From NCBI GenBank assembly GCA_963803845.1, contig CAWDNZ010000004.1, forward strand, positions 1,364,001-1,428,000: a DNA stretch of 64,000 nucleotides, given 5' to 3'. This document shows positions 8,334-17,224 of this stretch, piece by piece (positions within the stretch are counted from its first letter, which is position 1; the number at the start of each line of letters is the position of its first letter). The notes under the pieces are model-generated. The model made no database searches and was not told the DNA's origin. It saw only the letters and a program-made list of their open reading frames with translations. Source of the stretch: JABDIY01 sp963803845. Its GTDB lineage: Bacteria > Actinomycetota > Acidimicrobiia > Acidimicrobiales > SZUA-35. Position numbers and translations under genes: made by a program.

Positions 8334-10718
8334 ATGGCAACGTCCACTTCGCCTTCCGACAGTGTTTCCCCTGTTGAAGGCCGTCCTACCCTTAGAGATT
8401 TCGAAACCCTCCCCGTCCTGCCACTTCCTGATGGTGTGATCCTGCCCGACACCGTGGTCACGATCTCGCTGCAATCGGAGGAGGCCACCGCTGCGGTCCA
8501 GGCTGCTTCGACCACGAAACGCCTGCTGTTGGTTCCCCGCTTCGAAAGCGATGGCGGCACACGATTCGCCCGAGTCGGCGTGATCGCCACGATCGAAGAC
8601 ACCGGCCAGTTACCCGATGGCACCCCGGCGATCACGATCAAGGCTCATCAGCGGGCCCGGGTCGGAACCGGCGTCATCGGTGCCAGCGCCGGCTTGTGGG
8701 TCGAGGCCGAACCGGTCAGCGACACAAGCACAGGCGAGACCGATGCACTCGCCAGCGAATACCGTGCCGCCGCCGGTGCCTTGTTGGAACGGGTGGGCGG
8801 TCGGCGGATGGCCGGGGTTCTTCGTGAGCTCACCACGGCCTCGGCGTTGGCTGACTCGGTTGGCTATTGGCCCGAACTCGGCAACGAGCGGCGTATCACC
8901 TTGCTCGAAACCATCGAGGTTGATCGGCGGCTTCAACTGGCCACCGCCTGGGTGAAGGAGGCTCTCGCCGAGGTGGAGATGCGAGAGCGGATCCAAAATG
9001 AGGTCACCGGTGACCTTGAAAAGAACCAGCGGGACGCCATCCTCCGCCGGCAGATGAGTGCGATCCAGAAGGAGCTGGGCGAAGGCGACAGCGACATCGT
9101 CAGCAGCTTTCGCTCGAAGCTGAGCGAGGTGGAGGGCTCCATGCCCACCGCCACCGTGAAGGCCGTAACCACTGAGATCGATCGGTTGGAGCGGACGGGG
9201 ACGGAGTCGATGGAGTCCAATTGGATCCGTACCTGGCTGGACACCGTTTTCGATATCCCATGGAGTGATAGATCCGAGGAGAACCTCGATCTGATCGAGG
9301 CCCGCCGCATCCTCGATGCGGACCACACCGGCCTGGAAGACGTGAAGGACCGGTTGGTGGAGCATCTGGCGGTTCGCAAGCTCCGCCATGATCGAAATGT
9401 AGAGAACGAGTTGACCGACGAAGGGTCAGGCCGACGGCGGGCCGTGATCCTGGCGCTGGTGGGTCCTCCCGGTGTCGGCAAGACCAGCCTTGGCGAATCG
9501 GTCGCCCGGTCACTGGGGCGGCAATTCGTGCGCCTCGCCTTGGGCGGAGTGCGTGACGAAGCAGAAATCCGCGGTCACCGACGCACCTATGTTGGTGCCC
9601 GGCCGGGACGACTGGTCCGGGCCCTCACCGAGGCGGGAAGTATGAACCCGGTTGTCTTGCTGGATGAGCTCGACAAGGTCAGCGGCGGCTACCAGGGCGA
9701 CCCGGCTGCCGCCTTGCTCGAGGTCCTGGATCCGGCCCAGAATCACAGCTTCAGGGATCACTACCTGGAATTTGAACTCGATCTGAGCGATGTGGTGTTC
9801 ATCGCCACCGCCAACGTGCTGGACACCATTCCCGGCCCACTTCTGGATCGTCTGGAGATCATCACCCTGGACGGCTACACGGAATCGGAAAAGACGACCA
9901 TCGCCCTCGACCATCTCCTACCTCGGCTCGTGCGTCAGAACGGTTTACGCGATGGCGAGGTAGTCATCGCCGAAGAGACGATCCGTTCGATAGCGGGGAA
10001 CTACACCAGGGAGGCCGGAGTCCGGCGGCTGGAGCGACTGCTGGACAAGGCGCTCCGGAAGTCACTCACGAAAATCGCCATCGAGGGGGCGGACAGGACC
10101 GAGCCGATTGTGGTCGTCCCGGACGACCTCCGGGAACTACTTGGCCGGCCGATCCCTTCTGAGGAGGTCGAGCATCGGATCGACCGGCCCGGGATCGCCA
10201 CTGGTTTGGCCGTCACCGGGGCTGGCGGCGATGTTCTGTTCGTTGAGATGGCGTTGGTGCCAGGCGAAGGCGAACCGGTTCTCACCGGCCAGCTGGGCGA
10301 CGTGATGAAAGAGTCGGCGGCGATCGCTCGATCGGTGGTGAGTGCTCATGCCGATCGCCTCGGTGTGACGATGCCAGCTGGGCAGCGGTTGCACGTTCAC
10401 TTTCCCGCCGGCGGTGTCCCCAAGGATGGCCCGTCGGCTGGAATCACCATGACCACTGCGCTGGTCAGCCTGCTGTCAGGCCGAACCGTGAGACCGGAGC
10501 TGGCGATGACAGGCGAGGTGACGTTGCAGGGGCGCGTGCTCCCGATCGGTGGCGTGAAACAGAAGATCCTGGCTGCGCACCGGGCTGGCCTGCGAGAGGT
10601 GATCCTGCCAAAAGACAATGAGCACGATCTTGAAGACGTTCCCGCTGAGGTGCTGGACCATATGACCGTGCACCTGGCTCGTGACATCGATCAGGTGCTG
10701 GGATGGGCGTTGGCCTAG
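8334..10718 (+). CDS. lon: ATP-dependent protease Lon
   Basis: A 794-residue AAA+ serine protease, the usual Lon length. Domains in order: N-terminal substrate domain with LPVLPLPDGVILPDTVV near residue 30; a helical linker; the ATPase module with Walker A GPPGVGKTS at about 377-385 and LLDELDK; the protease domain with catalytic Ser701 (KDGPSAGITM) and Lys744 (GGVKQKILAAHRAG). The 43-residue spacing of this dyad equals that in the E. coli enzyme. The ATG at 8334 has a GGAG 8 bases upstream, so it was preferred to an upstream GTG at 8247. Lon degrades misfolded and regulatory proteins in the cytosol. Confidence 0.96.
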   Translation: MATSTSPSDSVSPVEGRPTLRDFETLPVLPLPDGVILPDTVVTISLQSEEATAAVQAASTTKRLLLVPRFESDGGTRFARVGVIATIEDTGQLPDGTPAITIKAHQRARVGTGVIGASAGLWVEAEPVSDTSTGETDALASEYRAAAGALLERVGGRRMAGVLRELTTASALADSVGYWPELGNERRITLLETIEVDRRLQLATAWVKEALAEVEMRERIQNEVTGDLEKNQRDAILRRQMSAIQKELGEGDSDIVSSFRSKLSEVEGSMPTATVKAVTTEIDRLERTGTESMESNWIRTWLDTVFDIPWSDRSEENLDLIEARRILDADHTGLEDVKDRLVEHLAVRKLRHDRNVENELTDEGSGRRRAVILALVGPPGVGKTSLGESVARSLGRQFVRLALGGVRDEAEIRGHRRTYVGARPGRLVRALTEAGSMNPVVLLDELDKVSGGYQGDPAAALLEVLDPAQNHSFRDHYLEFELDLSDVVFIATANVLDTIPGPLLDRLEIITLDGYTESEKTTIALDHLLPRLVRQNGLRDGEVVIAEETIRSIAGNYTREAGVRRLERLLDKALRKSLTKIAIEGADRTEPIVVVPDDLRELLGRPIPSEEVEHRIDRPGIATGLAVTGAGGDVLFVEMALVPGEGEPVLTGQLGDVMKESAAIARSVVSAHADRLGVTMPAGQRLHVHFPAGGVPKDGPSAGITMTTALVSLLSGRTVRPELAMTGEVTLQGRVLPIGGVKQKILAAHRAGLREVILPKDNEHDLEDVPAEVLDHMTVHLARDIDQVLGWALA

Positions 10719-10723
10719 CGCGG

Positions 10724-10765
10724 CTCTACCACGGGCCGCTGGCGTCTCTACCACAGGCCGCTGGC
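10724..10765. repeat. 22-bp tandem duplication at the lon / NadD-like convergent junction
   Basis: CTCTACCAC(G/A)GGCCGCTGGC occurs twice with a 22-base period (10724 and 10746). The second copy encodes the last residues and stop of the minus-strand NadD-like gene; the first is an untranslated duplicate just past that stop. A local duplication is the simplest explanation. Confidence 0.75.
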
Positions 10766-11275
10766 ACGGGCGTGAGGCAGCATCAAGTGGTCTGCCCCCG
10801 CCCGGGCGGCGGTTGAACTGACCAGCTCGACGCCCTCGAGGTGTATCTCGAATTCTGCCGGCGCCACGTGCTTCTGGCGAGAGGCGATTGCCAGCTCCGG
10901 CAGAGCTGCCAGTGCTGCAGCCCGGGCCTCAGAATCTCCGTGGTACCACCGCAGCTCGTTGATCTGTTCCCACTTGTCGGCACCCATCACCAGCACGTCG
11001 AAACCTTGAGCGATATCGGCCAGGAGCTGAGCGTCGGTGACTTGGATCTCCAACCACGGATACTCCTTGGCCACTTGTTTCATCACGATGAAACGTTCCT
11101 CAACCGTGGGCCCGTCGTGGTCTTCCTTTCCCAACGCCACCCGGCTGAGGCTCCAGACCACCACATCCACGTTCCGCTGCTCGACCACCGCGCGGCTGAG
11201 GTCCAAGTGAGCGATGGTCGGCGGGTTGAATGACCCCGGATAGACCGCTCGACGCATCGGTTTGGCGTTACTCAT
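10748..11275 (-). CDS. NadD/CoaD-like nucleotidyltransferase
   Basis: A 175-residue cytidylyltransferase-fold protein. The N-terminal AVYPGSFNPPTIAHLDL aligns with the nucleotide-binding loop of NadD and CoaD, and VSSTAARAG near the C-terminus aligns with the ISSTxIR motif. The usual (H/T)xGH signature appears as TIAH, with Gly replaced by Ala. NadD makes nicotinate adenine dinucleotide from NaMN and ATP; this divergent paralogue may use another substrate. The ATG at 11275 overlaps the upstream peptidase stop by 8 bases, and the open frame beyond it belongs to that gene. Cytosolic. Confidence 0.7.
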   Translation of the reverse strand: MSNAKPMRRAVYPGSFNPPTIAHLDLSRAVVEQRNVDVVVWSLSRVALGKEDHDGPTVEERFIVMKQVAKEYPWLEIQVTDAQLLADIAQGFDVLVMGADKWEQINELRWYHGDSEARAAALAALPELAIASRQKHVAPAEFEIHLEGVELVSSTAARAGADHLMLPHARASGLW

Positions 11276-12809
11276 CGGCAAGCACGGGCATGGTGGGCGA
11301 GAAGATCCACTGGCTAACCAAATCGGCCGCACCAGCGCTCGACATTTCCTCCACGAGATCCAGGAAGTTCTGGGTGCTTGCGACCCCGCCGCCGTAGCGG
11401 CTGGACCATTCTCTCAGTATTTGCCCAAACATCTCGTCGCCAACGTTCCGGCGCAGCGCCTCCAGCGTCAAACCGCCGCGCCAGTACACGTTGATCTCGA
11501 AGAGGCCCGATGCGGGCAATCCCTTGAGCGGCTCGAGTGGGATGGTCTTGGCCGTCTCGACGCGGTTGATCCCGGTGATGCGTTCGGTCCACCACCACTC
11601 CGCCCAGGTAGCGAAACCTTCGTTTAGCCAGATGTCGTCCCACGCCGCCGGCGACACGTTGTCGCCAAACCACTGATGGGCCAACTCATGTGCGAGGATC
11701 GGTTGAGCGGACGGGCTGATCAGAATGTCTGAGCCGAAGAGGCTCAACGTTTGGTTCTCCAGAGCGAACCCGAGTTGCTCGGGCACCACCAGAATGCCGT
11801 AGCTCTCGAACGGGTAGGGGCCGAATTGCGCTTCGAATGCGGCGATCATCTCGACCGTGGTGTCCAGTTCGTTTCCGGTTGCGAGTGCCGCATCGGCGTG
11901 GACGGCATGGCGAATCACAAGGCCGGAGTCAAGGGTCTCTATGGAGACCTCGAAGGCCCCGGTGGCGATGGAGGCGAGGTAGGTGCTCATCGGGTCTACC
12001 GCTGTCCAAGTCTCGGTGGTGACACCGTCAATGGTGGCGCTACCGGTGCGTCGGCCCGGCCCCGCGGTAGTGGTTCCCTCTGGCACGGATATGGAGATGG
12101 TAAACAGCGCCTTGTCTTGGGGGTGATCGTTAGCGGGGAACCAGGTGGCGGCCCCAACCGGCTCCGACGCAACGAACGTCCCCCACGATTGGGTCTGGAA
12201 GCCTAGGTTGAAAGGGTGGCCCTCCTCGTGGATGGGTTCGGGGGTTCCGTGGTATGCAACCAACACTGCAACGGTCTGTCCGGCCTCGATGGGTTCCGGA
12301 GGCCGGATGATCAGTTCCCGGCCGTCGCGATTGAAGAGCGCCGGCTCGTCGTCGATCCGGATCTCATCGACCGTGAGCCCGACCAGGTCCAGATGGAAAC
12401 TGGCAAGATCGGTGAGGGCGGTGAGCGTGACCGTGGTCTCGGCAACCAGTTCAGCGCCCGTCAGATCCAGCTCCATGGCGTAGGTCTGCACGTCGTAGCC
12501 GCTGTTGCCGAGGCCGGGAAACGTAGGGTCGCCGATCGAACCGAGCTCACGAGCGGCGGCGAGTCCCATGGCATCCCCCCCGGGATCGCCAGGGTCCAGA
12601 TCGGCGAGGTTTGGGTCGAAGTTCGCGCCTGCCGAGGGGACCGAGGTGGATCTTGCCGCGTTGGTTGGATCCTCGGTGGTTCGCTGGCTTCGGCCGCTGG
12701 TGCTGGTGGTCTCCAGCGGTTCCACCGTGGTGTCGGTGGAATCCGAAGTGCTCACGCATCCGGCGGCCATGAAGCAAAGCGTTATGAGGGGGAGGAGCAG
12801 CCGACGCAT
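11268..12809 (-). CDS. M1 family metallopeptidase, lipoprotein
   Basis: A 513-residue secreted aminopeptidase-like protein. A lipoprotein signal MRRLLLPLITLCFMAAGC starts at the ATG at 12809, followed by a Ser/Thr-rich linker. The zinc site is HELAH at residues 374-378 with Glu397 (NEGFATW), the HEXXH-X18-E gluzincin arrangement. The substrate-anchoring GAMEN motif appears as GFALEN. It should be anchored outside the cytoplasmic membrane and trim peptides from the N-terminus. The protein is shorter than full M1 enzymes and lacks the large C-terminal helical domain. Confidence 0.9.
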   Translation of the reverse strand: MRRLLLPLITLCFMAAGCVSTSDSTDTTVEPLETTSTSGRSQRTTEDPTNAARSTSVPSAGANFDPNLADLDPGDPGGDAMGLAAARELGSIGDPTFPGLGNSGYDVQTYAMELDLTGAELVAETTVTLTALTDLASFHLDLVGLTVDEIRIDDEPALFNRDGRELIIRPPEPIEAGQTVAVLVAYHGTPEPIHEEGHPFNLGFQTQSWGTFVASEPVGAATWFPANDHPQDKALFTISISVPEGTTTAGPGRRTGSATIDGVTTETWTAVDPMSTYLASIATGAFEVSIETLDSGLVIRHAVHADAALATGNELDTTVEMIAAFEAQFGPYPFESYGILVVPEQLGFALENQTLSLFGSDILISPSAQPILAHELAHQWFGDNVSPAAWDDIWLNEGFATWAEWWWTERITGINRVETAKTIPLEPLKGLPASGLFEINVYWRGGLTLEALRRNVGDEMFGQILREWSSRYGGGVASTQNFLDLVEEMSSAGAADLVSQWIFSPTMPVLADE

Positions 12810-12883
12810 TCTTACCAGGGTGACACGTTGGAGCGCGATTGCGGGGTCAGAGGTGAACCTCCCAAAGGCGATACCGTCGCTGG

Positions 12884-14061
12884 GTGCCAGACCGCCCCAC
12901 CGCCGACGCATTGCGCCCCCACGTGAAGCGTGCGCTCGTACCGGCGCTTGTTGTCCGGTGGCTCGGGAACACGGTGATCCGTTTCCCGTTTAGTTTCCTT
13001 CCGGCGATCTCCCGGGGGTCGGGAGTGAGTATCGATCAGCTCTCGCTGATCCTCAGCATGCGTGATCTCACCGGTCTGACGGCTCCGGCAACCGGTCGGG
13101 CCGCCGACCGGTTCGGCCCTGGACGGGTGATGGTGGTGTTCGGCTGGCTGGCCGCAGCGGCAACGTTGGCATCGGCGCTCGGACGCTACGGGCTCGCTAT
13201 CGGTTTCGTGGTCTTCGGCTTCGCCAAGATCGGATTCGACGTTGCGCTGAACGGTTGGGTGGGGGAGGAGGTCGCGTACCATCGGCGAGCCCGCGTGTCT
13301 GGCATCGTGGAGCTCACCTGGGCCATGGCCGCATTGGTGGGGATTCCTGTTGTCGGCCTGCTGATCGACGGCTTTTCGTGGTGGCTGCCAGCGGTGGTGA
13401 TCGGCGGTCTCAGCCTGCCAGCCACCATGGCCTTGCAGTTGGCTTTTCGTGACGGAAGCCATCGCGCTGGGGATCGAGAAGTGGCGCCGTTCTCGTTGGC
13501 GCCGTTGCGGCGAAAAACGTCATCGGCGCGATCCTGGCGATCGGTGGGTTGAACCTCGGATCGCAGATTGTTGTGGTGGCCCATGGCCGGTGGCTAGAGG
13601 ACGTCTACAACTTCGACCCCGCCGCGATCGGTTTCGCGATCATCACCATCGGGCTCGTGGAGTTCTTTGCCAGCGGCTCGTCCGCTCGCGTGGCCGACCG
13701 GCTAGGTAAACGCCGGAGCCTCCTCACCGGGGGATTGGTCCTCGCCACCTCAATGGCCGTCATGGCGGTCGTTCCCGCCCCACCATTACCGGTGGGGCTG
13801 GCCCTGCTGGCCACGGCCTTTCTGGGTTATGAGTTCGGGTTCGTCTCTTCGCTGCCGCTCATCGCCGAGCTGGATCCCGACGCCCGGTCCACGATCATCG
13901 GATTCGTCATCGGCGGCGCCACATTGTTTCGAGCGATCGGGAGCCCGCTTGGCACCTGGCTCTACAACTCCGGTGAGTGGCGCCAAGCCATGGTGGGCGG
14001 AGCGCTCGGCACTGTTGCCGGGCTGGTGATCCTGGTGGCGATGGTAAAAGAACCGAGCTAA
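12884..14061 (+). pseudogene. MFS transporter interrupted by a frameshift
   Basis: Two consecutive frames encode the two halves of one major facilitator protein. The first (GTG 12884 to TGA 13552) holds six helices, with ISRGSGVSIDQLSLILSMRDLTG and the loop GRAADRFGPGRVM. The second half continues in the -1 frame as GAVAAKNVIGAILAIGG and on through six more helices to 14061. The switch lies between 13453 and about 13500, near TGGCGCCGTT repeated at 13482 and 13497. One added base restores about 392 residues, the normal MFS length. Either a recent mutation or a base-call error. Substrate unknown. It diverges from the M1 gene and overlaps the DUF4349 gene by 4 bases at its end. Confidence 0.8.
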
Positions 14062-15515
14062 ACCGGGACGTCTACCTTGGGCTCCGCCGCTGCGGGCGGC
14101 GGGGGAGTCGGGTCTGCGACCCAGCCATCGCGAGCTGGGCGGTTCGCCTGCCGCTTCTTCCACTCTTTGTTGGCGAACCAGGCGAGGGGGATCAACCAGA
14201 TGAAGGGGAGAGCAAAGCCCAGCGCAACCAGCAGCGTTCGAATCAGCGAGGTGAGGCCTTCCCAGCCGGTGCTGAGACCGTCGGCAAATCCCGCCGGGGA
14301 GATCTTGGGCAGGATCGACCGTGACAACTCGGCTCGGGCATCAGCAGTGGTCCGGGCCAATTCGTCGGTTTCGGAATCGATCGCCGGCACAGCGGTGGCC
14401 TGGGCCCGGGTGGTGCTGATAAGCCGGTTGCCCTTGGCGGTGAATTCATAGGCGTACATCAGGCGTTGGCCTGGTTCCAGCGTGGTGTCGGCATTGCCCT
14501 CCACCAGTGTCATGTCTCCAACGTCGATGTCCAGGGCAGAGTCTCGGACCACTACGTCGGTGAGTCCGGTGGCGCCACTGTTGGTCACTTCGAAACAAAT
14601 GGTGAGGAGATCGCCATCCCGAACGTCGCCGGTGTTGCTGCCGCAGCTGAAGCCGCCGTCATGGCCCTGGTAGAGGAAGGACGCCAAGCTCATGTTCGGG
14701 GTGGGCTTGGCCGGGGCGAGGATTTCGATGAAGGTGATGGTGATGGTGGAAAGCGAAACCTGGTTCTGAATGGTCCGCAGCTGGCCCCGAAGGGTCTCCA
14801 GGTCGGTTTCGCGGTTCCGGAGTTCGTTCTCGAACGCTGCCACCTGGGTGAGATCTGTAGCATCGGCGAGGAACCCACGAAGGCGCTCCACGCTCAATTC
14901 GGTGGAGATGATCTGGCTTTCGAGGTCCACCACTCGGCCGGTGACATCGGTGGCATCGATCGTCTGCTCGCGAACGTTGCCGATCCCGCCAAGGTCATTG
15001 AGTACCCGCTGAAAGTCCGCCGGTGGAACTCGGAACACCAGGGTGGTGCGATTGGCCTCAACGTTGTTGCTGGCCACCCGGGTGTCTTGGTTGAACAGGA
15101 GGCCACCGATGGCGGAGACCGTGTTGATCGCCTGCTGCGAAGCGGCGGCGACGTCGGTGACTTCGGCGGTGATGTTGGCGGTCCGGATGATCTGACGACC
15201 GGTGTCCACCGGTGGCACCTCCGAGGTCGTCTCGTCGCCGGGTGTGCCGGGCTGAAGGTTCACGTCGGGGGCCGCTTGGTTGGCACGCTCGAGTTCGGCG
15301 CTGCTATCGACGAGGTCCGTACCGCCTGCTTCTTCGCCGTCGCTGGGGGCGATGGTCGTGGCGGCGAGAGCACCGCCGGCATTGGAGAAATCACTACCTG
15401 CTGACTCTGTGGCGCCGTCGTCGGTGGCACTGCTGCTCTCGTCTGAGTCTCCGCCGCAGGCGGTGAGGAGGAGAGCGAGGGCGGCAAGGATTGCGGTTAA
15501 CCGGGTCATGTTCAT
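14058..15515 (-). CDS. DUF4349 lipoprotein with an inserted beta domain
   Basis: A 485-residue envelope lipoprotein. The signal MNMTRLTAILAALALLLTAC gives a lipidated Cys near residue 20, followed by a disordered acidic stretch. DUF4349 begins at DTGRQIIRTANITAEV and includes the coiled coil around DLESQIISTELSVERLRGFL and the NQVSLSTITITFIE strand. About 75 residues then form a Cys-containing beta domain (DLLTICFEVTNSGATGLTDV) before the final membrane helix (LLVALGFALPFIWLIPLAWF) and a basic, Pro-rich cytosolic tail. Such a domain is not part of ordinary DUF4349 proteins. Function unknown. Confidence 0.85.
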   Translation of the reverse strand: MNMTRLTAILAALALLLTACGGDSDESSSATDDGATESAGSDFSNAGGALAATTIAPSDGEEAGGTDLVDSSAELERANQAAPDVNLQPGTPGDETTSEVPPVDTGRQIIRTANITAEVTDVAAASQQAINTVSAIGGLLFNQDTRVASNNVEANRTTLVFRVPPADFQRVLNDLGGIGNVREQTIDATDVTGRVVDLESQIISTELSVERLRGFLADATDLTQVAAFENELRNRETDLETLRGQLRTIQNQVSLSTITITFIEILAPAKPTPNMSLASFLYQGHDGGFSCGSNTGDVRDGDLLTICFEVTNSGATGLTDVVVRDSALDIDVGDMTLVEGNADTTLEPGQRLMYAYEFTAKGNRLISTTRAQATAVPAIDSETDELARTTADARAELSRSILPKISPAGFADGLSTGWEGLTSLIRTLLVALGFALPFIWLIPLAWFANKEWKKRQANRPARDGWVADPTPPPPAAAEPKVDVPV

Positions 15516-15652
15516 GGGACGGCTGGACTTCCTGGTCTGGTTCCCAAGGTCACGGAAACGTAACGATGTACGTGCAACTATCGGCGGTGATCCACCTGGG
15601 TTGAGATGCCCACACGCCTCAAGTGGGTGCCTCCACGCGCCGAAAGATACCT

Positions 15653-17218
15653 ATGGCGAAACTTCGCCCGCGCCAGGGCGGCTACATCCTCGCAACAACA
15701 GCACTGATGTTGATTCCACTCATGGTGTTCGCCGCGTTTGCTGTGGACGTCGGTGGCTGGTATGTCTCGGCTGATGAAGCGCAACGGGCGGCCGATGCGG
15801 CCGCCCTGGCTGCATCGGTGAGAGCCCCGCATGCGACGAATGTACAGATAGAGGCGGTACGGGTTGCGGCGTTGAACGGTCTCGTGGATCAGCCTGATGG
15901 TCCGGGACCCGACGGGAAGCCCCAGTACCCGCAGGTTGTCAGCAAGGTTCTCAACTCGGCGACGGTGGAGGTTCGAATCACGGTCGAGGGTGAGTCCCAC
16001 TTCGGCCAGGTCGTCATGGATTCCATCCCGATCGAGCGCTATGCGGTTGCGGAATTGACTCGACCACTGCCGATGGGCCAGCCCACGTCCGCCCTCGGAA
16101 CCGGGGTGGACAGTGTTTACCCTGGGGAAACCAACAACTTCTGGCTCAATATTCATCGGCCGTCTACGACGAGAGGGAATGGTGGTCTACTCGAGGCCGA
16201 CAACAACGGCACCGGTGGACCGAATCCTTGGAACGTTGCCGAACCCGACGGCTACCTCTTCGGAGTCGACATTCCCGACAACGGTCAAAGCTATGACCTC
16301 GAAGTTCGCCTGACGTGTTTTGATGAGGCGAGTGGCGGTGTTCGCTTGAATCTTCACCTGCCTGACACCACCAACACCCCCAATTTCATCCGGGACAACT
16401 TCACAAGTCCCCCCTACTCGTCACAGGACTTTTTCCAACAGAATTGTGGCAGCACGCCCTACGTCTTCGGGGCCGCTGAGGAATCAGCTGTTTGGCAGAA
16501 GGTGTCCACCAACATTCAAAGTGCCGCTACCGGCGACTGGCTCCTCCAGGCTCGGCATGTGATCGACCCAGCGACAGTAGGTGCGACGCCCTATCAACGG
16601 ACGTTGTACTCGCTTCGGGTTGTGAATACCTCAAGCGGGTCTCCCCACTGTTCCCTTGTCACGAGCGCAACGTGTGCCACGGTGCGACCCATCAATTGGC
16701 TCGGCATTTTCACCGATGATGGCATGTTCGTCGACGGTGGCGGCAGCCTTGGTGTAGCGAAGAAGATCGAGTTGTACTTGGCTGAGGTTGGGCCGGAGAA
16801 CTATCGGTCGACGCTCCGGGTGAACATGTTCGACACCGCCGACGGCATCGATGAGGTTCGTTTTCTGATGCCACCGAAAGACGCAGCCTCTAGCGATCCG
16901 GCGTTGAACCAGCGGTACTACGCTCCTCTGGACTGGGAGATCGTGAATGACAGCCTCAATTCCATAGGGTCTCCGGGGGCCGGGAACTATCGGAACTGCG
17001 CGCAGCTGGAATGCATTCGCTACCCCTCGGGACAGGATCGAACCTGGTTCAACAACAAGATTGTCCAAGTGGAGATTGACTTGAGCCAGATACCGGGCGG
17101 CTATTCGTGTACCACCGACTGTTGGGTGAAGGTCGAATACACCGTGTCTGGCACCATTGGCGAAACGACGACGTGGCAGGCCCAAATCATCGGGGACCCG
17201 TTGCGGCTGATCGAGTAG
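15653..17218 (+). CDS. TadG-like secreted protein (Flp pilus-assembly TadE/G N-terminal domain)
   Basis: About 521 residues. The N-terminus RQGGYILATTALMLIPLMVF is one membrane helix followed by AVDVGGWYVSADEAQRAADAAALAA, the signature of TadG-like (Tad_N) proteins. The remaining 400 residues are extracytoplasmic, rich in Asn, Thr and Pro, with paired Cys residues. The ATG at 15653 was chosen over a GTG 30 bases upstream. No other Tad or Flp pilus gene is nearby, so it is an orphan in this window. The C-terminal region matches nothing recognised. Confidence 0.75.
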   Translation: MAKLRPRQGGYILATTALMLIPLMVFAAFAVDVGGWYVSADEAQRAADAAALAASVRAPHATNVQIEAVRVAALNGLVDQPDGPGPDGKPQYPQVVSKVLNSATVEVRITVEGESHFGQVVMDSIPIERYAVAELTRPLPMGQPTSALGTGVDSVYPGETNNFWLNIHRPSTTRGNGGLLEADNNGTGGPNPWNVAEPDGYLFGVDIPDNGQSYDLEVRLTCFDEASGGVRLNLHLPDTTNTPNFIRDNFTSPPYSSQDFFQQNCGSTPYVFGAAEESAVWQKVSTNIQSAATGDWLLQARHVIDPATVGATPYQRTLYSLRVVNTSSGSPHCSLVTSATCATVRPINWLGIFTDDGMFVDGGGSLGVAKKIELYLAEVGPENYRSTLRVNMFDTADGIDEVRFLMPPKDAASSDPALNQRYYAPLDWEIVNDSLNSIGSPGAGNYRNCAQLECIRYPSGQDRTWFNNKIVQVEIDLSQIPGGYSCTTDCWVKVEYTVSGTIGETTTWQAQIIGDPLRLIE

Positions 17219-17224
17219 CTGGAT

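Noticed and set aside
13549..14061. Second half of the MFS protein as a separate gene
   Set aside because: It starts in the middle of a helix-rich fold, has no ribosome site, and completes the first half exactly.
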